From Pricia antarctica (GTDB lineage Bacteria; Bacteroidota; Bacteroidia; Flavobacteriales; Flavobacteriaceae): a DNA stretch of 64,000 bases. Shown here piece by piece: positions 1 through 9,209 of the stretch. The stretch spans positions 163,934-227,933 of the forward strand of contig DRGL01000069.1 of assembly GCA_011050085.1 (NCBI GenBank), given 5' to 3'. The first letter of the stretch is position 1. Every line of letters begins with the position of its first letter. The position numbers were made by a program, and so were the translations under genes. Under the pieces are notes generated by a model. It saw only the letters and a program-made list of their open reading frames with translations, did no database searches and had not been told where the DNA came from.

Positions 1-1231
1 CAATTCCATTGAGATCGTAAACGATTCTTCCGGCCCTTATGGTCATTTCGCATTCCAACCTTTGTTTGCCCTCCAGTTTTTTGCCCCTTCTATCCCAAAA
101 GCCAAAGTTGCCCTGTCGCAAATTGAACACCGCCACATCTGCCGGTGAACCCTCCGAGAGATTACCCAATTCTTCCCGCTTTATTGCCTTTGCGGGTGCC
201 CATGTACTGGCCTTGATTACTTCGGGAAGCGGCATGCCCAAGGTCAGAAAAGTCGACATTATATTTGGCATATCCTTCATCGCACCGTTCATACTGCCGG
301 TGTGCAGATCGGTACTTATGGTAGTGGGATAAAACCCCGCTTCGGTGGCCGGAATAGCCTGACCATAATCAAAACTGGCACCGCCATATCCAACATCGAA
401 AATAATTTCCCTTTCCCTGGCCTTCTTCATAAAAGGCCTCAACTGTCGTGTCTTCGTATCCACTATGGGATCCCTTCTATCGAGTTCGGTGTAGAGGTGG
501 GTATATATATCACCGGGCCGTAGGTGCTCAAAAAAAAGTTTTTCTATGGATAGCGGAGTATGGCTATCATCTCCCCCAAAATCAACGATTATCGGTATAC
601 CTGCTGCTAGTTCCCCGGCCTCTACCGCACGGTCAACCGGAATCCAACTCGCATCTTCATAATGGGCCACTTTAAACCCAACGATATCATCCTTAAAACG
701 TTTGGCCACATTGGCACTCAACTTAGCGCTCATATCGCTGGTATCCTGTTCGTAGGCACCACCCCTCATTCCTTCACCCACAATGTTCAAAAAGGAAAGT
801 ACTCTAGTCTGGGATCTATCGATAATGTTTTTTTTGAAGGTCGGAAACGATTTCCAGCCTGCGCCACCGCAGTCCACTACCGTGGTTACGCCGACTCGGA
901 ATGTAAATCCATCTGGTGGTAGAGCACTAAAACTATTGGCAAGATAATGGTCGGGAAGCGTTCCGGCGAAAACGTGGGCGTGAATATCGATGATACCGGG
1001 AGTTACATAAAGACCCTTGGCATCTACCACTTGCACCGCCTGTTTGGCATCGATATTTTTGGCTACTTTGGCAATCTTTCCGTCGTTGATGGCCACATCC
1101 ATTACCTCATCGATGTTGTTTTTGGCATCGATGACATGGCCTCCTTTAATTAGGATATTATAGGTTTGAGCAGCTAGTTTGGTTGCCGTAAGATTTGATA
1201 TCAGCAGGAGTAAGAGGCAGAAATTTTTCAT
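1..1231 (-). CDS. Exported amidohydrolase/deacetylase (3' end outside window)
   Basis: Reading from the ATG at 1229-1231, about 410 codons stay open to the window edge, so only a short C-terminus is missing for this 400-420-residue family. The N-terminus is a Sec signal ending near an Ala-Ala-Gln. The metal-dependent amidohydrolase pattern is visible: HxH at residues 84/86 (in DIHAHVF), a probable carboxylated Lys187, His245 and Asp308 (in STDLH). The usual next metal His after the Lys strand is Asp217 here. The family resembles the dihydroorotase-like deacetylases that sit beside SelA-like PLP enzymes in other bacteria. It is first-downstream of such an enzyme here (gap 75 bp), which suggests removal of an N-acyl group from an amino acid or amino-sugar acid in the periplasm. 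The substrate is inferred. Confidence 0.85.
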   Translation of the reverse strand, partial: MKNFCLLLLLISNLTATKLAAQTYNILIKGGHVIDAKNNIDEVMDVAINDGKIAKVAKNIDAKQAVQVVDAKGLYVTPGIIDIHAHVFAGTLPDHYLANSFSALPPDGFTFRVGVTTVVDCGGAGWKSFPTFKKNIIDRSQTRVLSFLNIVGEGMRGGAYEQDTSDMSAKLSANVAKRFKDDIVGFKVAHYEDASWIPVDRAVEAGELAAGIPIIVDFGGDDSHTPLSIEKLFFEHLRPGDIYTHLYTELDRRDPIVDTKTRQLRPFMKKAREREIIFDVGYGGASFDYGQAIPATEAGFYPTTISTDLHTGSMNGAMKDMPNIMSTFLTLGMPLPEVIKASTWAPAKAIKREELGNLSEGSPADVAVFNLRQGNFGFWDRRGKKLEGKQRLECEMTIRAGRIVYDLNGI

Positions 1232-1306
1232 ACTTGCTTGGCTGTAGTTCTATATTATGGGTTAAATTTCGATAATTACCTAAAAAATCAGGAGCGTAAG
1301 TCATCA

Positions 1307-2563
1307 TCAGACTGACGCCTCATTTAAAATCGCTTTGACCCTATTGGCAACAATGGCTACCTGTTGCGGTCTTAGCAATACCACGCCGATACTCAACAGC
1401 GCTTCCCCATTTTTCTTCCCTAGACTACTTACGATACTGGGCGATCCCGTTTTCAAGGCCTCATAGACTTCCTTTGGGGTTATCTTCACCTGTTTTTGAT
1501 TCCAGGTTACATGTAGGCTGGGAACGACGTTGGCGGGTCCCTTGGGTACATTTATCTCGCCTTTTACACTCGGAACAGTTTTTAAAACTAATAGGATCTC
1601 GTCGGCGCGATCGAGCCAATCCTGCCATTCTTTTTTATGGTCGCGTTCCAAATAGGATTTGAGAGCGGCATACATACCGAACATTTCCTCCTTATTCACC
1701 TTCATTGGCCGGCCTATAGGTGCTTCATGGGGGCTGCTATGTAGCTTGGCGGCCTCAATCAGGTCTTTTTTGCCGAAAAGTAATCCCGCACTCTGGGGTC
1801 CACGGATCATCTTGCCACCGGAAAAAGTAACAAGGTCAAACCCCATCTTCTGATATTTGAAGAGATTCTCTACGGGTGGAACATCCGCAGCGGCATCTAT
1901 GAAGGAAGGTACTTTGTGCTTTTTACAGATGGCAACAAACGCTTCATGGTCTATGGTATCCTCTATTCCATACCATGAAACAGCGGCATTAAAGAAAAGG
2001 GCCATTACCGTGTTTTTGTTGATCGCCTTTTCCATTTCCTTCGGGTTTTCTACCTCGATTATTTTTGCGCCCGTAGTGGTGATGGCCTGATCGAACACAT
2101 AGCGATGGCTTTTTTGCATGATGACCTCGGGACGTTCCCCGGGTAGGTTCGGCAATTGTTTTCGCTTATCGGCATCGATACCCGTAATAGCGGCCGCCGT
2201 GCCCAATACTAATGCGGCAGCGGCTCCAGAGGTTACCATCGCCGCCTCGCAGTGCAGCATTTCAGCTATCTTAATCCCGACCTTGTCCTGTAGTTCGTAC
2301 ATATCGGCAAAATCGTGCGCCGTCGCACTGATAGCCTCGATCACCTCGGGCAACATCAAAGATCCGGACAAAAAGGTCATGGTCGCTGCCGCGTTGATTA
2401 CTGGTGTCACTCCCAATTCTTCAAAATAATCGACTTTTGGTCGTGAATACTTGGATTCTTCTTCCGATTTTCTATTTTTTGCCACGGCGATAGGGCCGAA
2501 ACCTACCAAAACGGTAGTCGAGGCCAAAATCTTTTTAATTGCCGATCTTCTTTCGGTTTTCAT
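1307..2563 (-). CDS. Exported SelA-like PLP-dependent enzyme, copy 1
   Basis: A 418-residue fold-type I PLP enzyme of the selenocysteine-synthase/D-glucosaminate-6-phosphate ammonia-lyase (DgaE-like) superfamily. The N-terminus carries a Tat-like twin arginine (ERRSAIKK) followed by a hydrophobic stretch, so it is probably exported folded with its cofactor. TSGAAAAL near 111-118 is the phosphate-binding loop, Asp223 (FIDAAAD) should hold the pyridine nitrogen, and Lys251 in SGGKMIRGPQ is the Schiff-base lysine. The family includes ammonia-lyases that turn 2-amino sugar acids into 2-keto-3-deoxy acids; such activity is inferred, not shown. It lies 32 bp downstream of the PQQ dehydrogenase gene and 75 bp upstream of the amidohydrolase, consistent with one operon. 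A paralogue lies at 5619-6857. Confidence 0.85.
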   Translation of the reverse strand: MKTERRSAIKKILASTTVLVGFGPIAVAKNRKSEEESKYSRPKVDYFEELGVTPVINAAATMTFLSGSLMLPEVIEAISATAHDFADMYELQDKVGIKIAEMLHCEAAMVTSGAAAALVLGTAAAITGIDADKRKQLPNLPGERPEVIMQKSHRYVFDQAITTTGAKIIEVENPKEMEKAINKNTVMALFFNAAVSWYGIEDTIDHEAFVAICKKHKVPSFIDAAADVPPVENLFKYQKMGFDLVTFSGGKMIRGPQSAGLLFGKKDLIEAAKLHSSPHEAPIGRPMKVNKEEMFGMYAALKSYLERDHKKEWQDWLDRADEILLVLKTVPSVKGEINVPKGPANVVPSLHVTWNQKQVKITPKEVYEALKTGSPSIVSSLGKKNGEALLSIGVVLLRPQQVAIVANRVKAILNEASV

Positions 2564-2595
2564 TTTTTATAATTTTTCGTTGTCTTTATTAAATA

Positions 2596-4398
2596 TCACT
2601 TTGAATTACTGTCTGCATTCCTGACTTTGGCCACTTCCTCGGAATCAATGCCACTCGAAAGATTGCCAAAATTCTGTCTAATGTAAGTCAGTATTAATGC
2701 AATGTCTTCGTCTTTAAGGTGATCTTGCTTGGGCATCACATTGTTATAGGATTTGCCATGGACCAGTATTTCTCCTTCGAGTCCGTTTAGCACTACATCG
2801 ATCAATCTCTCCTTGTCGTCATTAACCCATTCGGAGTAGTTGAGGGGTGGAAAGCGGTCGTTGCCCCTACCGTTTTTTTGATGGCAGAGTGCGCAATAGG
2901 TATTGTACAATCTCGCACCTTCGGCCATATTTCCCGTTTTCGCAAAAAAACCGTCTTCCGCGGTAGCCACAATGTCCTTCTCCTCATCTGGCGTTTTTAT
3001 ATTGGGGGCGTTTTTTTTTCGCTCCTCCATCTTCGCCAATTGTGCTTTCCCGAATTTCTCCTTTGCCCCTTTGTACATAACACGCCATATTTTACCCTTT
3101 TCGGATTCGGATATATAAATAGAGCCATCAGGGCCCATAGAAAGGCCCATCGGCCTATACTTGGCATAGCTGGTGTTGATGATAGTATCGATGCCGGCAA
3201 AACCATCGGCAAATACTTCCCAAGGTCCTGAAGGCATTCCTTTGTCCATAGGTACAAAAGCGATGAAATATCCTGCTTGTGGGTAAGGGGCACGACTAGT
3301 AGAACCGTGAAGCGCAACAAAAGCACCATTTTTATAATGTTCGGGAAATTGGTCGCCCGTATAGAACAACAGGTCGTTGGGTGCAAAATGCCCCGGAAAA
3401 CCGACCAATGGTTTAACCAATGAATCAAGGTTTTCGCCTTGCTTCACTCCATCCCCGCCGTATTCGGGACTAAGAAAGTAATCTTCTTTAATCTGGTCAT
3501 AATAATGGTAGGGCCAACCTGCATCGGAACCCTCTTCGAGCTTTAAAAAAACTTCTGAAGGGAGCATTGCACCTTCCCACACCGTAAACTTTTCAGGCCA
3601 AGTATTGTAAATGTAATCCCTACCATGTACTACGGTAAATAAATTGTCATCCTGCTCGTTCCATTCCAAACCTACGATACTCCTCAGGCCGGTTGCGAAC
3701 TTTTTGCCGTCCTTTTGAAGCTGTCCCTTTTTATTTGCATCAAATTTCCAAACCCCTGCCCTATGTTCCAAGATAGGGCAGGGATTTATACCCGGTGACA
3801 TGAATACCCTGTCATCTTCTTGGCAGGCATCGGACGGTGCCCCGAAAACCGTGTAGAGATTACCCTTCTTATCGAACGCGATGGGTTTGGCATCGTGCTG
3901 CTTTGGGGGCTGGGTGTCGCGGACTATGAGTTCAATTTGGGAGTCAGGAACCAACTTATCGGTCAATTTTTGACGGAATATGCGGGTTACGGAACTAAAG
4001 TAGAGATAACCGTTATGAATACGCATCGCGGTTCCATAGCTGCTCTTATCGAGATAGTCATCGAAAGTTTCGACTATATCGGCCTTACCATCGTTGTCCG
4101 TATCACGAAGGGCAGCGTTCCCACCAAGCGAATCGGGAAACCTCAATTTCACGTAGATGTCGCCATTGTCATTTACAGCTAGGTGTCTGGCCCGCCCTTT
4201 CAAGCTATCGACCACGACCACAGCTTCGAATTCGTCCGGTAAAAACAAGCCACCATTGTCAGGATCGCCCGCGGGCATTTCAGGGGAACATTGGCAAAGG
4301 CTCATACCGGCCAAAAGGATGAAAAAATAGATGGACCAGTTTTTGCCCAATGATGCTATTTGATAAGAGGCTTCCGATTTTTTGTTCATATCATTCAA
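2596..4398 (-). CDS. PQQ-type sugar dehydrogenase fused to cytochrome c (sorbosone dehydrogenase-like)
   Basis: A 600-residue exported protein. Residues roughly 45-450 look like the six-bladed propeller of the glucose/sorbosone dehydrogenase family (for example the GWPYHYYD and YISESEKGKIWRV segments). Residues about 485-580 form a class I cytochrome c domain with CALCH heme attachment at 502-506 and a probable axial Met555. The start has a hydrophobic signal with a Cys-rich end (MSLCQC), so it may be a lipoprotein. Members of the family oxidise sugars to lactones in the periplasm and pass electrons to the heme. Neighbouring lactonases fit that product. The start at 4398 leaves a long N-terminus; a second Met at residue 4 is possible. 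A tail fragment of a related cytochrome domain lies at 12850-13104. Confidence 0.82.
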   Translation of the reverse strand: MNDMNKKSEASYQIASLGKNWSIYFFILLAGMSLCQCSPEMPAGDPDNGGLFLPDEFEAVVVVDSLKGRARHLAVNDNGDIYVKLRFPDSLGGNAALRDTDNDGKADIVETFDDYLDKSSYGTAMRIHNGYLYFSSVTRIFRQKLTDKLVPDSQIELIVRDTQPPKQHDAKPIAFDKKGNLYTVFGAPSDACQEDDRVFMSPGINPCPILEHRAGVWKFDANKKGQLQKDGKKFATGLRSIVGLEWNEQDDNLFTVVHGRDYIYNTWPEKFTVWEGAMLPSEVFLKLEEGSDAGWPYHYYDQIKEDYFLSPEYGGDGVKQGENLDSLVKPLVGFPGHFAPNDLLFYTGDQFPEHYKNGAFVALHGSTSRAPYPQAGYFIAFVPMDKGMPSGPWEVFADGFAGIDTIINTSYAKYRPMGLSMGPDGSIYISESEKGKIWRVMYKGAKEKFGKAQLAKMEERKKNAPNIKTPDEEKDIVATAEDGFFAKTGNMAEGARLYNTYCALCHQKNGRGNDRFPPLNYSEWVNDDKERLIDVVLNGLEGEILVHGKSYNNVMPKQDHLKDEDIALILTYIRQNFGNLSSGIDSEEVAKVRNADSNSK

Positions 4399-4497
4399 AA
4401 CATTTTTTTAGAAATTTGAGATCGATCCGAATAATTTAAAATTAATCGAAAAACTAAGACAAAAACGATTCCTTCGGAAGTTCCTCTTTTCATTCGT

Positions 4498-5298
4498 TTA
4501 TCCTTGTGTAACCTGCCGAATTACCCGAAGCCAGTTTAAGCCAAGGATCTTTTTAATCCGCTCATTGGTATAGCCAAGCCTTTCCATCGCTAAGGTCATC
4601 TGCGGAAAATCACTAATGTCTTTAATTTCACGTGGCAATTCCGGACCTCCATCTAAATCCGACCCTATTGCTATGTGGTCCTCTCCAACTAAATTCACGC
4701 CATAGTCGATTACTTTAGCGAGTTGATCAACATGCATCCAATATTCGTCAGGAATGATTCCCTTAAAATTTAGTGGCACCTGCATTGACAATACACTATC
4801 TGCGTCTTCGATGGTCTTTATCTCAAATCCCTGAACCGAGGCCGGGGTAGTCTCTTTCGATGTTTGAGTTTTCTGCCATTCCCAATATTTTGAATTGTTA
4901 AAGAGGCTTCCGAAGTGAATACCGATTACCCCACCTTTTGATGCAATGGCTTCGGCAGCTTCGTCGGTTATACAGCGTGGATGGGGTACGATGCCGTAGA
5001 AGCCCCCATGGCTGTAAACCACTGGCAATTTACTTGCCTCGACCGTTTGTAATATGGCGTCATAATAGCTAACAAGACAGGCGATACGAGGCCGTTCTTG
5101 CACAATCTGCGGAATAGCCGCAGCTGCGGTGCTGGTCAAGGCCGTTAACCCTACCATACAGGTAATTCCCAGTATTTGACGCCGTGTGAAATGAAGCTTT
5201 GAATCTATAATTTCTATGATTGGCAACGATTCTGTTGCTTCTTCGACCCTATCCATCGATTTTTTTGCCATAACGCTCAACCTTTCAGTAATAAACAT
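4498..5298 (-). CDS. Cut-down M19 (membrane dipeptidase-like) protein, probably inactive
   Basis: A 266-residue protein against about 350-400 for family M19. After a Tat-like export segment (FTRRQILGIT, residues ~38-47) the sequence jumps into the second half of the M19 barrel: VVYSHGG, HPRCITDEAAEAIASKGG, then GSDLDGG near the end. By comparison with renal dipeptidase, the region carrying zinc ligands H16, D18 and E125 is absent. The position of H198, 21 residues before the kept His (YSHG), holds Val with Leu next to it. Only the equivalent of H219 remains. The gene may be an internal-deletion derivative on its way to being lost, or a repurposed binding protein. It sits between the PLP-enzyme genes on the same strand. 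An alternative start is the Met at residue 10. Confidence 0.7.
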   Translation of the reverse strand: MFITERLSVMAKKSMDRVEEATESLPIIEIIDSKLHFTRRQILGITCMVGLTALTSTAAAAIPQIVQERPRIACLVSYYDAILQTVEASKLPVVYSHGGFYGIVPHPRCITDEAAEAIASKGGVIGIHFGSLFNNSKYWEWQKTQTSKETTPASVQGFEIKTIEDADSVLSMQVPLNFKGIIPDEYWMHVDQLAKVIDYGVNLVGEDHIAIGSDLDGGPELPREIKDISDFPQMTLAMERLGYTNERIKKILGLNWLRVIRQVTQG

Positions 5299-5618
5299 AA
5301 AAATGTTACCCTAGTCATTTAGTTTAATTAAGTATAGATGACAAAGTGAAAATAGCTATTACTTCTACTTTATGTTAGCCATCCCTTAAAAAAAGGGCGA
5401 ATAATTTTCTGAAGTATTGATCTGAAAATGGATAAAATTTATTTCTTTAGATTCTTTATAATTATTACCCGCATGCATCTCTGTTATTTGGGCTTTATAG
5501 CGTTGTGACAGCATAATGTGTTTCATATGCTATTGATACTTCGATTTAATTTATGGCAATACAATAGGATGATAGGTGTTCATGCATAATTGAATTTTAT
5601 ATCAGGGCAGGGTGTACT
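5299..5618. other. Intergenic stretch without a recognisable gene
   Basis: This AT-rich 320 bp between the M19-like gene and the second SelA-like gene has no convincing coding potential. A short inverted repeat (CCCTT/AAGGG) lies near 5383-5397, without a T-run on either side. I see no promoter matching the Bacteroidota consensus. Confidence 0.5.
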
Positions 5619-6857
5619 TTAAGACGATGCCTTCGAAAGTTCCTCAAAAATCCGTTTCCCGACAATGTTCTCTTGACCAGGTTTCAGCATGAAAACGGTA
5701 AGGTCGATGCTGTTTTCATCTTCTCCCCAAGCGATAACCTCGATTGAAGGATTTCCGTTCCGTAATTTGTCTCCCAGCTGACTACGTGATATTTTGATTT
5801 TTGAATTGTCCCATTTTATATTCATTTTCGGTGTGTGGTTTGAAATCGGGGGAACGGTCACACTGACCTCGACACCATCGGTTTTTTTGACAGTTTTAGT
5901 AATGACGGCAACCCGGTCTTCCCACATTTTCCATTCCTTTTCATGATCTCTTTTTACATAACTGTCCAGCGCAGCGTACATACCCAACATTTCTTCTTTG
6001 TTGACTTTCATTCCTCGGCCTATAGTGCCCCCATTTGGGGAATGGTTCAGCCTTGCGGCGGCAATAATATCCTTTTTCCCCATTAAAACTCCGGCACTTT
6101 GAGGACCACATATCGCCTTACCTCCCGAAAGGGCCACGAAACTAAAGCCCATATCGTTAAACTTCCAAAGATTGGATACTGGGGGTACATCGGCAGCGAT
6201 ATCGATAGTGGCCGGAAGCTTGTGTGTTTTAGCCAGCTGAAGCCATTCTTCATGCTTTATCTTTCCTTCGAGGGTTTTCCAATTCAAAAAGTGCATCGAA
6301 GCCGTTTTTTCGTTTACGGCCTTTTCGACATCAGCTGCCGTTTCTACGGGAACCAATGTGATTCCCGTGATTTCGAGCGCATGTTGATAGCCATCATAGT
6401 GTTCTTTTTGGATGATGACCTCCGATTTTATTCCTGCTTCTTCCAAACGGTGGGGAAGGCGTTTAATGCGCTCCTCGTCCGTTCCCGTAAGTATGCCCGC
6501 CATACCCAATGTTAAGGCCGATGAGGCACCGGAGGTTACCATGGCCGCTTCGGAGCGGACCAGCTCGGCTATCTTTTCCCCAACCTTGTCCTGTACTTCA
6601 TTAAGCATTATGAATTCGCGGGAAGAGTCGTTGATGGCCGCTATGACCTCCTCGTTCATCAACGAGGCCGTCATGCTGGTGTATGTGCCAGCTGCATTGA
6701 TAAACGTTCGCAAGCCTAGTTCTTTGATAAGGTCGCGCTTAAGACTTGGTTGCGCATAGGGGGCGCCGAATACAGACTGGAAAGGGATTAGGCTTGCGGC
6801 AATGGCACCGGTGGCCGGTGTAATCGCGGCCCACTTAATAATTTCTCTTCTTTTCAT
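5619..6857 (-). CDS. Exported SelA-like PLP-dependent enzyme, copy 2
   Basis: A 412-residue paralogue of the protein at 1307-2563, alignable over its whole length. It shares the phosphate loop TSGASSAL (~109-116), the Asp in TIDIAADVPP (~219), Lys247 in SGGKAICGPQ, and the IGRGMKVNKEEMLGMYAAL segment. The N-terminus (KRREIIKW plus a hydrophobic run ending at FGAP) looks like a Tat signal with cleavage near residue 31. Two diverged copies in one cluster could act on different amino-sugar acids or form a hetero-oligomer; both ideas are inference. A 170-bp gap separates its start from the SusD remnant upstream, so it may have its own promoter. Confidence 0.85.
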   Translation of the reverse strand: MKRREIIKWAAITPATGAIAASLIPFQSVFGAPYAQPSLKRDLIKELGLRTFINAAGTYTSMTASLMNEEVIAAINDSSREFIMLNEVQDKVGEKIAELVRSEAAMVTSGASSALTLGMAGILTGTDEERIKRLPHRLEEAGIKSEVIIQKEHYDGYQHALEITGITLVPVETAADVEKAVNEKTASMHFLNWKTLEGKIKHEEWLQLAKTHKLPATIDIAADVPPVSNLWKFNDMGFSFVALSGGKAICGPQSAGVLMGKKDIIAAARLNHSPNGGTIGRGMKVNKEEMLGMYAALDSYVKRDHEKEWKMWEDRVAVITKTVKKTDGVEVSVTVPPISNHTPKMNIKWDNSKIKISRSQLGDKLRNGNPSIEVIAWGEDENSIDLTVFMLKPGQENIVGKRIFEELSKASS

Positions 6858-7027
6858 AGTAATAGTATGTTACTCAATGATAGTTGTTGGCCGGGGCGGG
6901 GTCCGTTGTGCAATCGGAATTATTGTTCGTTAAAAAATTACTACAGGCTTAGCTGAAAACTTGATTTCACTTTTGGCCAACTGATGAAACCCAAACGTTT
7001 TATAACGGAGAGGGTTTTGGCAAAGTT

Positions 7028-7535
7028 TTAAATATCCCACCAAACCTTGCTAATTAACGAATTTCCTTGCCCTTGCCGATCTACTGCTTCTTGAAAATTA
7101 GTCATATTAATGGTTCCTTCCGAATCGGGAAGCACAAAACGAGTCGGAATCTGTCCTCCAGTAAGATTGCCGGGATAATTTACCGTTACAAGTTCGGGGT
7201 ATCCGGTACGCCTCCAATTCGAAAATATTTCATATTCGTCCAAAAATAACGCTACCCATTTTTGGGTCTGTATCTGTTCCATTTGTTCTTCCATTGATTT
7301 ATTGATCAACGCTTCCATCATACCATAAATCGGCTGACCCGAATGTAGCTTTGGTAGTATCAAACGCATTTGCAGCTTCCTCCAACGCTTTCAGCATATC
7401 GGCATATATAAAGGGCTGCTCATCGTACTTGGGCGTTTATACCTGTTCACTGCCCCCTTTTCCAGCTTCCATATATGAAAAATTACCATATAAATCGGTA
7501 AGGGAAACATCGCCTTGCTCAGAATTGAAAACTAA
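7028..7535 (-). pseudogene. SusD/RagB-like lipoprotein remnant
   Basis: Two pieces of a SusD-like protein (the SusD-like_2 type) lie in different frames. The first has a YGNFSYMEAGKGG segment, an in-frame TAA at 7437-7439, then TPKYDEQPFIYADML. The reading then shifts near 7310-7325 into a C-terminal piece with QKWVALFLDEYEIFSNWRR, GGQIPTRF and a terminal KVWWDI. In intact homologues about 300 residues lie between these parts, so there is an internal deletion as well as a stop and a frameshift. No SusC partner remains nearby. It shows that the cluster once carried its own outer-membrane uptake system. Confidence 0.8.
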
Positions 7536-7539
7536 CTCA

Positions 7540-8700
7540 TTATTTTAAAGGCACAAATTTTAAGCAGACCGGGGAATTAACCTTTATGGTGTTTCCTGTA
7601 GGTATCAGCAATCCAGTTTGCTTATTCCGTTTGAAAATAACGATTTCATCGCTGCCTCCATTTCCGACCAACAGAAAATTTCCAGTGGGATCTATGGCGA
7701 AATTACGGGGGTTCTTGCCCAAAGAAGATTGGCGGCCTGAATAGGTCAGTTCCCCCTTCTTGTTGATGGCATAGATGACTATCTCATCGATATCGCCACG
7801 AAGCGATCCGTAAAGAAAATTACCGTCGGGCGAAATATGTATGTCCGCAGCATCTATCCGCCCTTTATACCCTTGGGGCGACAAGGTGACCGACTGTTTG
7901 GGAAGTAACTTTCCATCATGATAATTGAAGACGGTCACGTTACCCGTCATCTCCTGTATCAGATAGGCAAATTTTCCGTTGGGATGAAAAGTAAAATGGC
8001 GTGGACCGTTGCCGGCCTCGATTTTTACGAAAGGGGGATCTTCCGGGGTCAATGGGGAAGATGTGGTAAAGTCTACATTGTAAATATTCAGCTTGTCCGT
8101 TCCCAGGTCAGCTACGTAAAGATATTTGTTATCGGGGGATAACACCGTTGAATGGACATGTGGTCTCTCTTGGTTCTTGAGGATACTGCTCCCTTCGTAT
8201 TGAATGGATTGAATATCGGATCCCACCGAACCATCGGCGTTCACTGGAACGGCGGATAAACTTCCTCCGCCATAATTGGCCACAAAAACAAACTTGTTTT
8301 TATCGTCAACCGAAACATAGCAGGGACCATCACCACCCGAGCTCGCCCTGTTCAAAAAATCAAGTTTTCCGGAGACCGGGTCAAAAGAAAATGCGATGAC
8401 CGATCCTTCCCCACCACCTACTTCGCTGACGGCATACACCCGTTTCCCATCTTTCGAAACGGTCAGGTAAGATGGATTTTTGATTCCCGTAGCTTCCGCG
8501 CGATAACTGTATTCCCCAGTATCGCCATTGAATTTATAAACATATATGCCCTCGCTCTTGCCGGGTTCGGTATAGGTGCCTATCAGTAGATTAAATTCTT
8601 CGGACGTATACCCCTCTTGCGCGAGGATAGTGGAAAAAGACCCTATTACCGTCATAAGGATTAATGTGATTTTTCTCAGATAGGTATGCTCCATAGTCAA
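7540..8700 (-). CDS. Exported lactonase, seven-bladed propeller (YbhE/Pgl family), copy 1
   Basis: A 386-residue protein with a Sec signal (residues 1-27, ending ILAQEG) followed by repeated beta-propeller blades typical of the 6-phosphogluconolactonase/lactonase family: LLIGTYTEPGKSEGIYVY, GGDGPCYVSVD, PHVHSTVLSPDNKYLYVADLGTDK, GPRHFTFHPNGKFAYLIQE. Its length is normal for the family. Export argues against a role in the cytoplasmic pentose phosphate pathway. A likely role is opening an aldonolactone made by the PQQ dehydrogenase of the cluster, which is inference. The stop is directly next to the SusD remnant. A paralogue lies at 10773-11972. Confidence 0.87.
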   Translation of the reverse strand: MTMEHTYLRKITLILMTVIGSFSTILAQEGYTSEEFNLLIGTYTEPGKSEGIYVYKFNGDTGEYSYRAEATGIKNPSYLTVSKDGKRVYAVSEVGGGEGSVIAFSFDPVSGKLDFLNRASSGGDGPCYVSVDDKNKFVFVANYGGGSLSAVPVNADGSVGSDIQSIQYEGSSILKNQERPHVHSTVLSPDNKYLYVADLGTDKLNIYNVDFTTSSPLTPEDPPFVKIEAGNGPRHFTFHPNGKFAYLIQEMTGNVTVFNYHDGKLLPKQSVTLSPQGYKGRIDAADIHISPDGNFLYGSLRGDIDEIVIYAINKKGELTYSGRQSSLGKNPRNFAIDPTGNFLLVGNGGSDEIVIFKRNKQTGLLIPTGNTIKVNSPVCLKFVPLK

Positions 8701-8843
8701 ATTTAATTAAAGTTCCCTGATATTATACGACGAGGCAACTAATTGGTTTATTTAAATACTTTTCCCCTTTTACTTTTGTATAGGATATTAGGAAAGGCTA
8801 GAAAAAAATGTCATTTTACTTAAAATTGCCATAGTATGTTGTT

Positions 8844-9155
8844 TTATTCTTTATCCTTCGGAATTCTTTTGTGCCAATAGGAAGCGAGAATAGAGCCAGT
8901 ACTATTCATCAAGGGTCCAAAGACTGCAGGTGCCAGACCCATGGCGGCTATTTTGCCCAATGAATTGGCTATACCCGAAGTGAGTCCACCATTCTGCATT
9001 CCCACTTCCAATGCAATGGTGCGTGCATCTTGCTCGTTCAAACGCACTAAACGAGCGTACCAATACCCCAATATATAACCGAATACATTATGGATTAGCA
9101 CCAATAGCATTAAGATGCCACCAATATCCAGAAGGCTGTCCCTACCAGCTGGTCT
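8844..9155 (-). pseudogene. C-terminal remnant of a BASS-type (bile acid:Na+ symporter family) transporter
   Basis: The frame gives about 100 residues that match only the C-terminal end of BASS-family transporters, including NVFGYILGYWYARL and the conserved segment TIALEVGMQNGGL. A TGA at 9156-9158 closes the frame upstream, and no N-terminal transmembrane segments are found before the RraA-like gene ends at 9210. The gene therefore lost roughly two thirds of its coding sequence. BASS proteins import organic anions with sodium, so the intact ancestor could have carried a product or substrate of this cluster. Confidence 0.75.
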
Positions 9156-9209
9156 TCAATCTGTTATCAAGTTTTGGGTTACTGCTATTGATCAATTTCT
9201 CTTTTCCCG

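Noticed and set aside
39..1153. Several plus-strand frames in the first 1.2 kb
   Set aside because: The minus strand holds one continuous amidohydrolase reading frame over the same stretch; the others are shadows.
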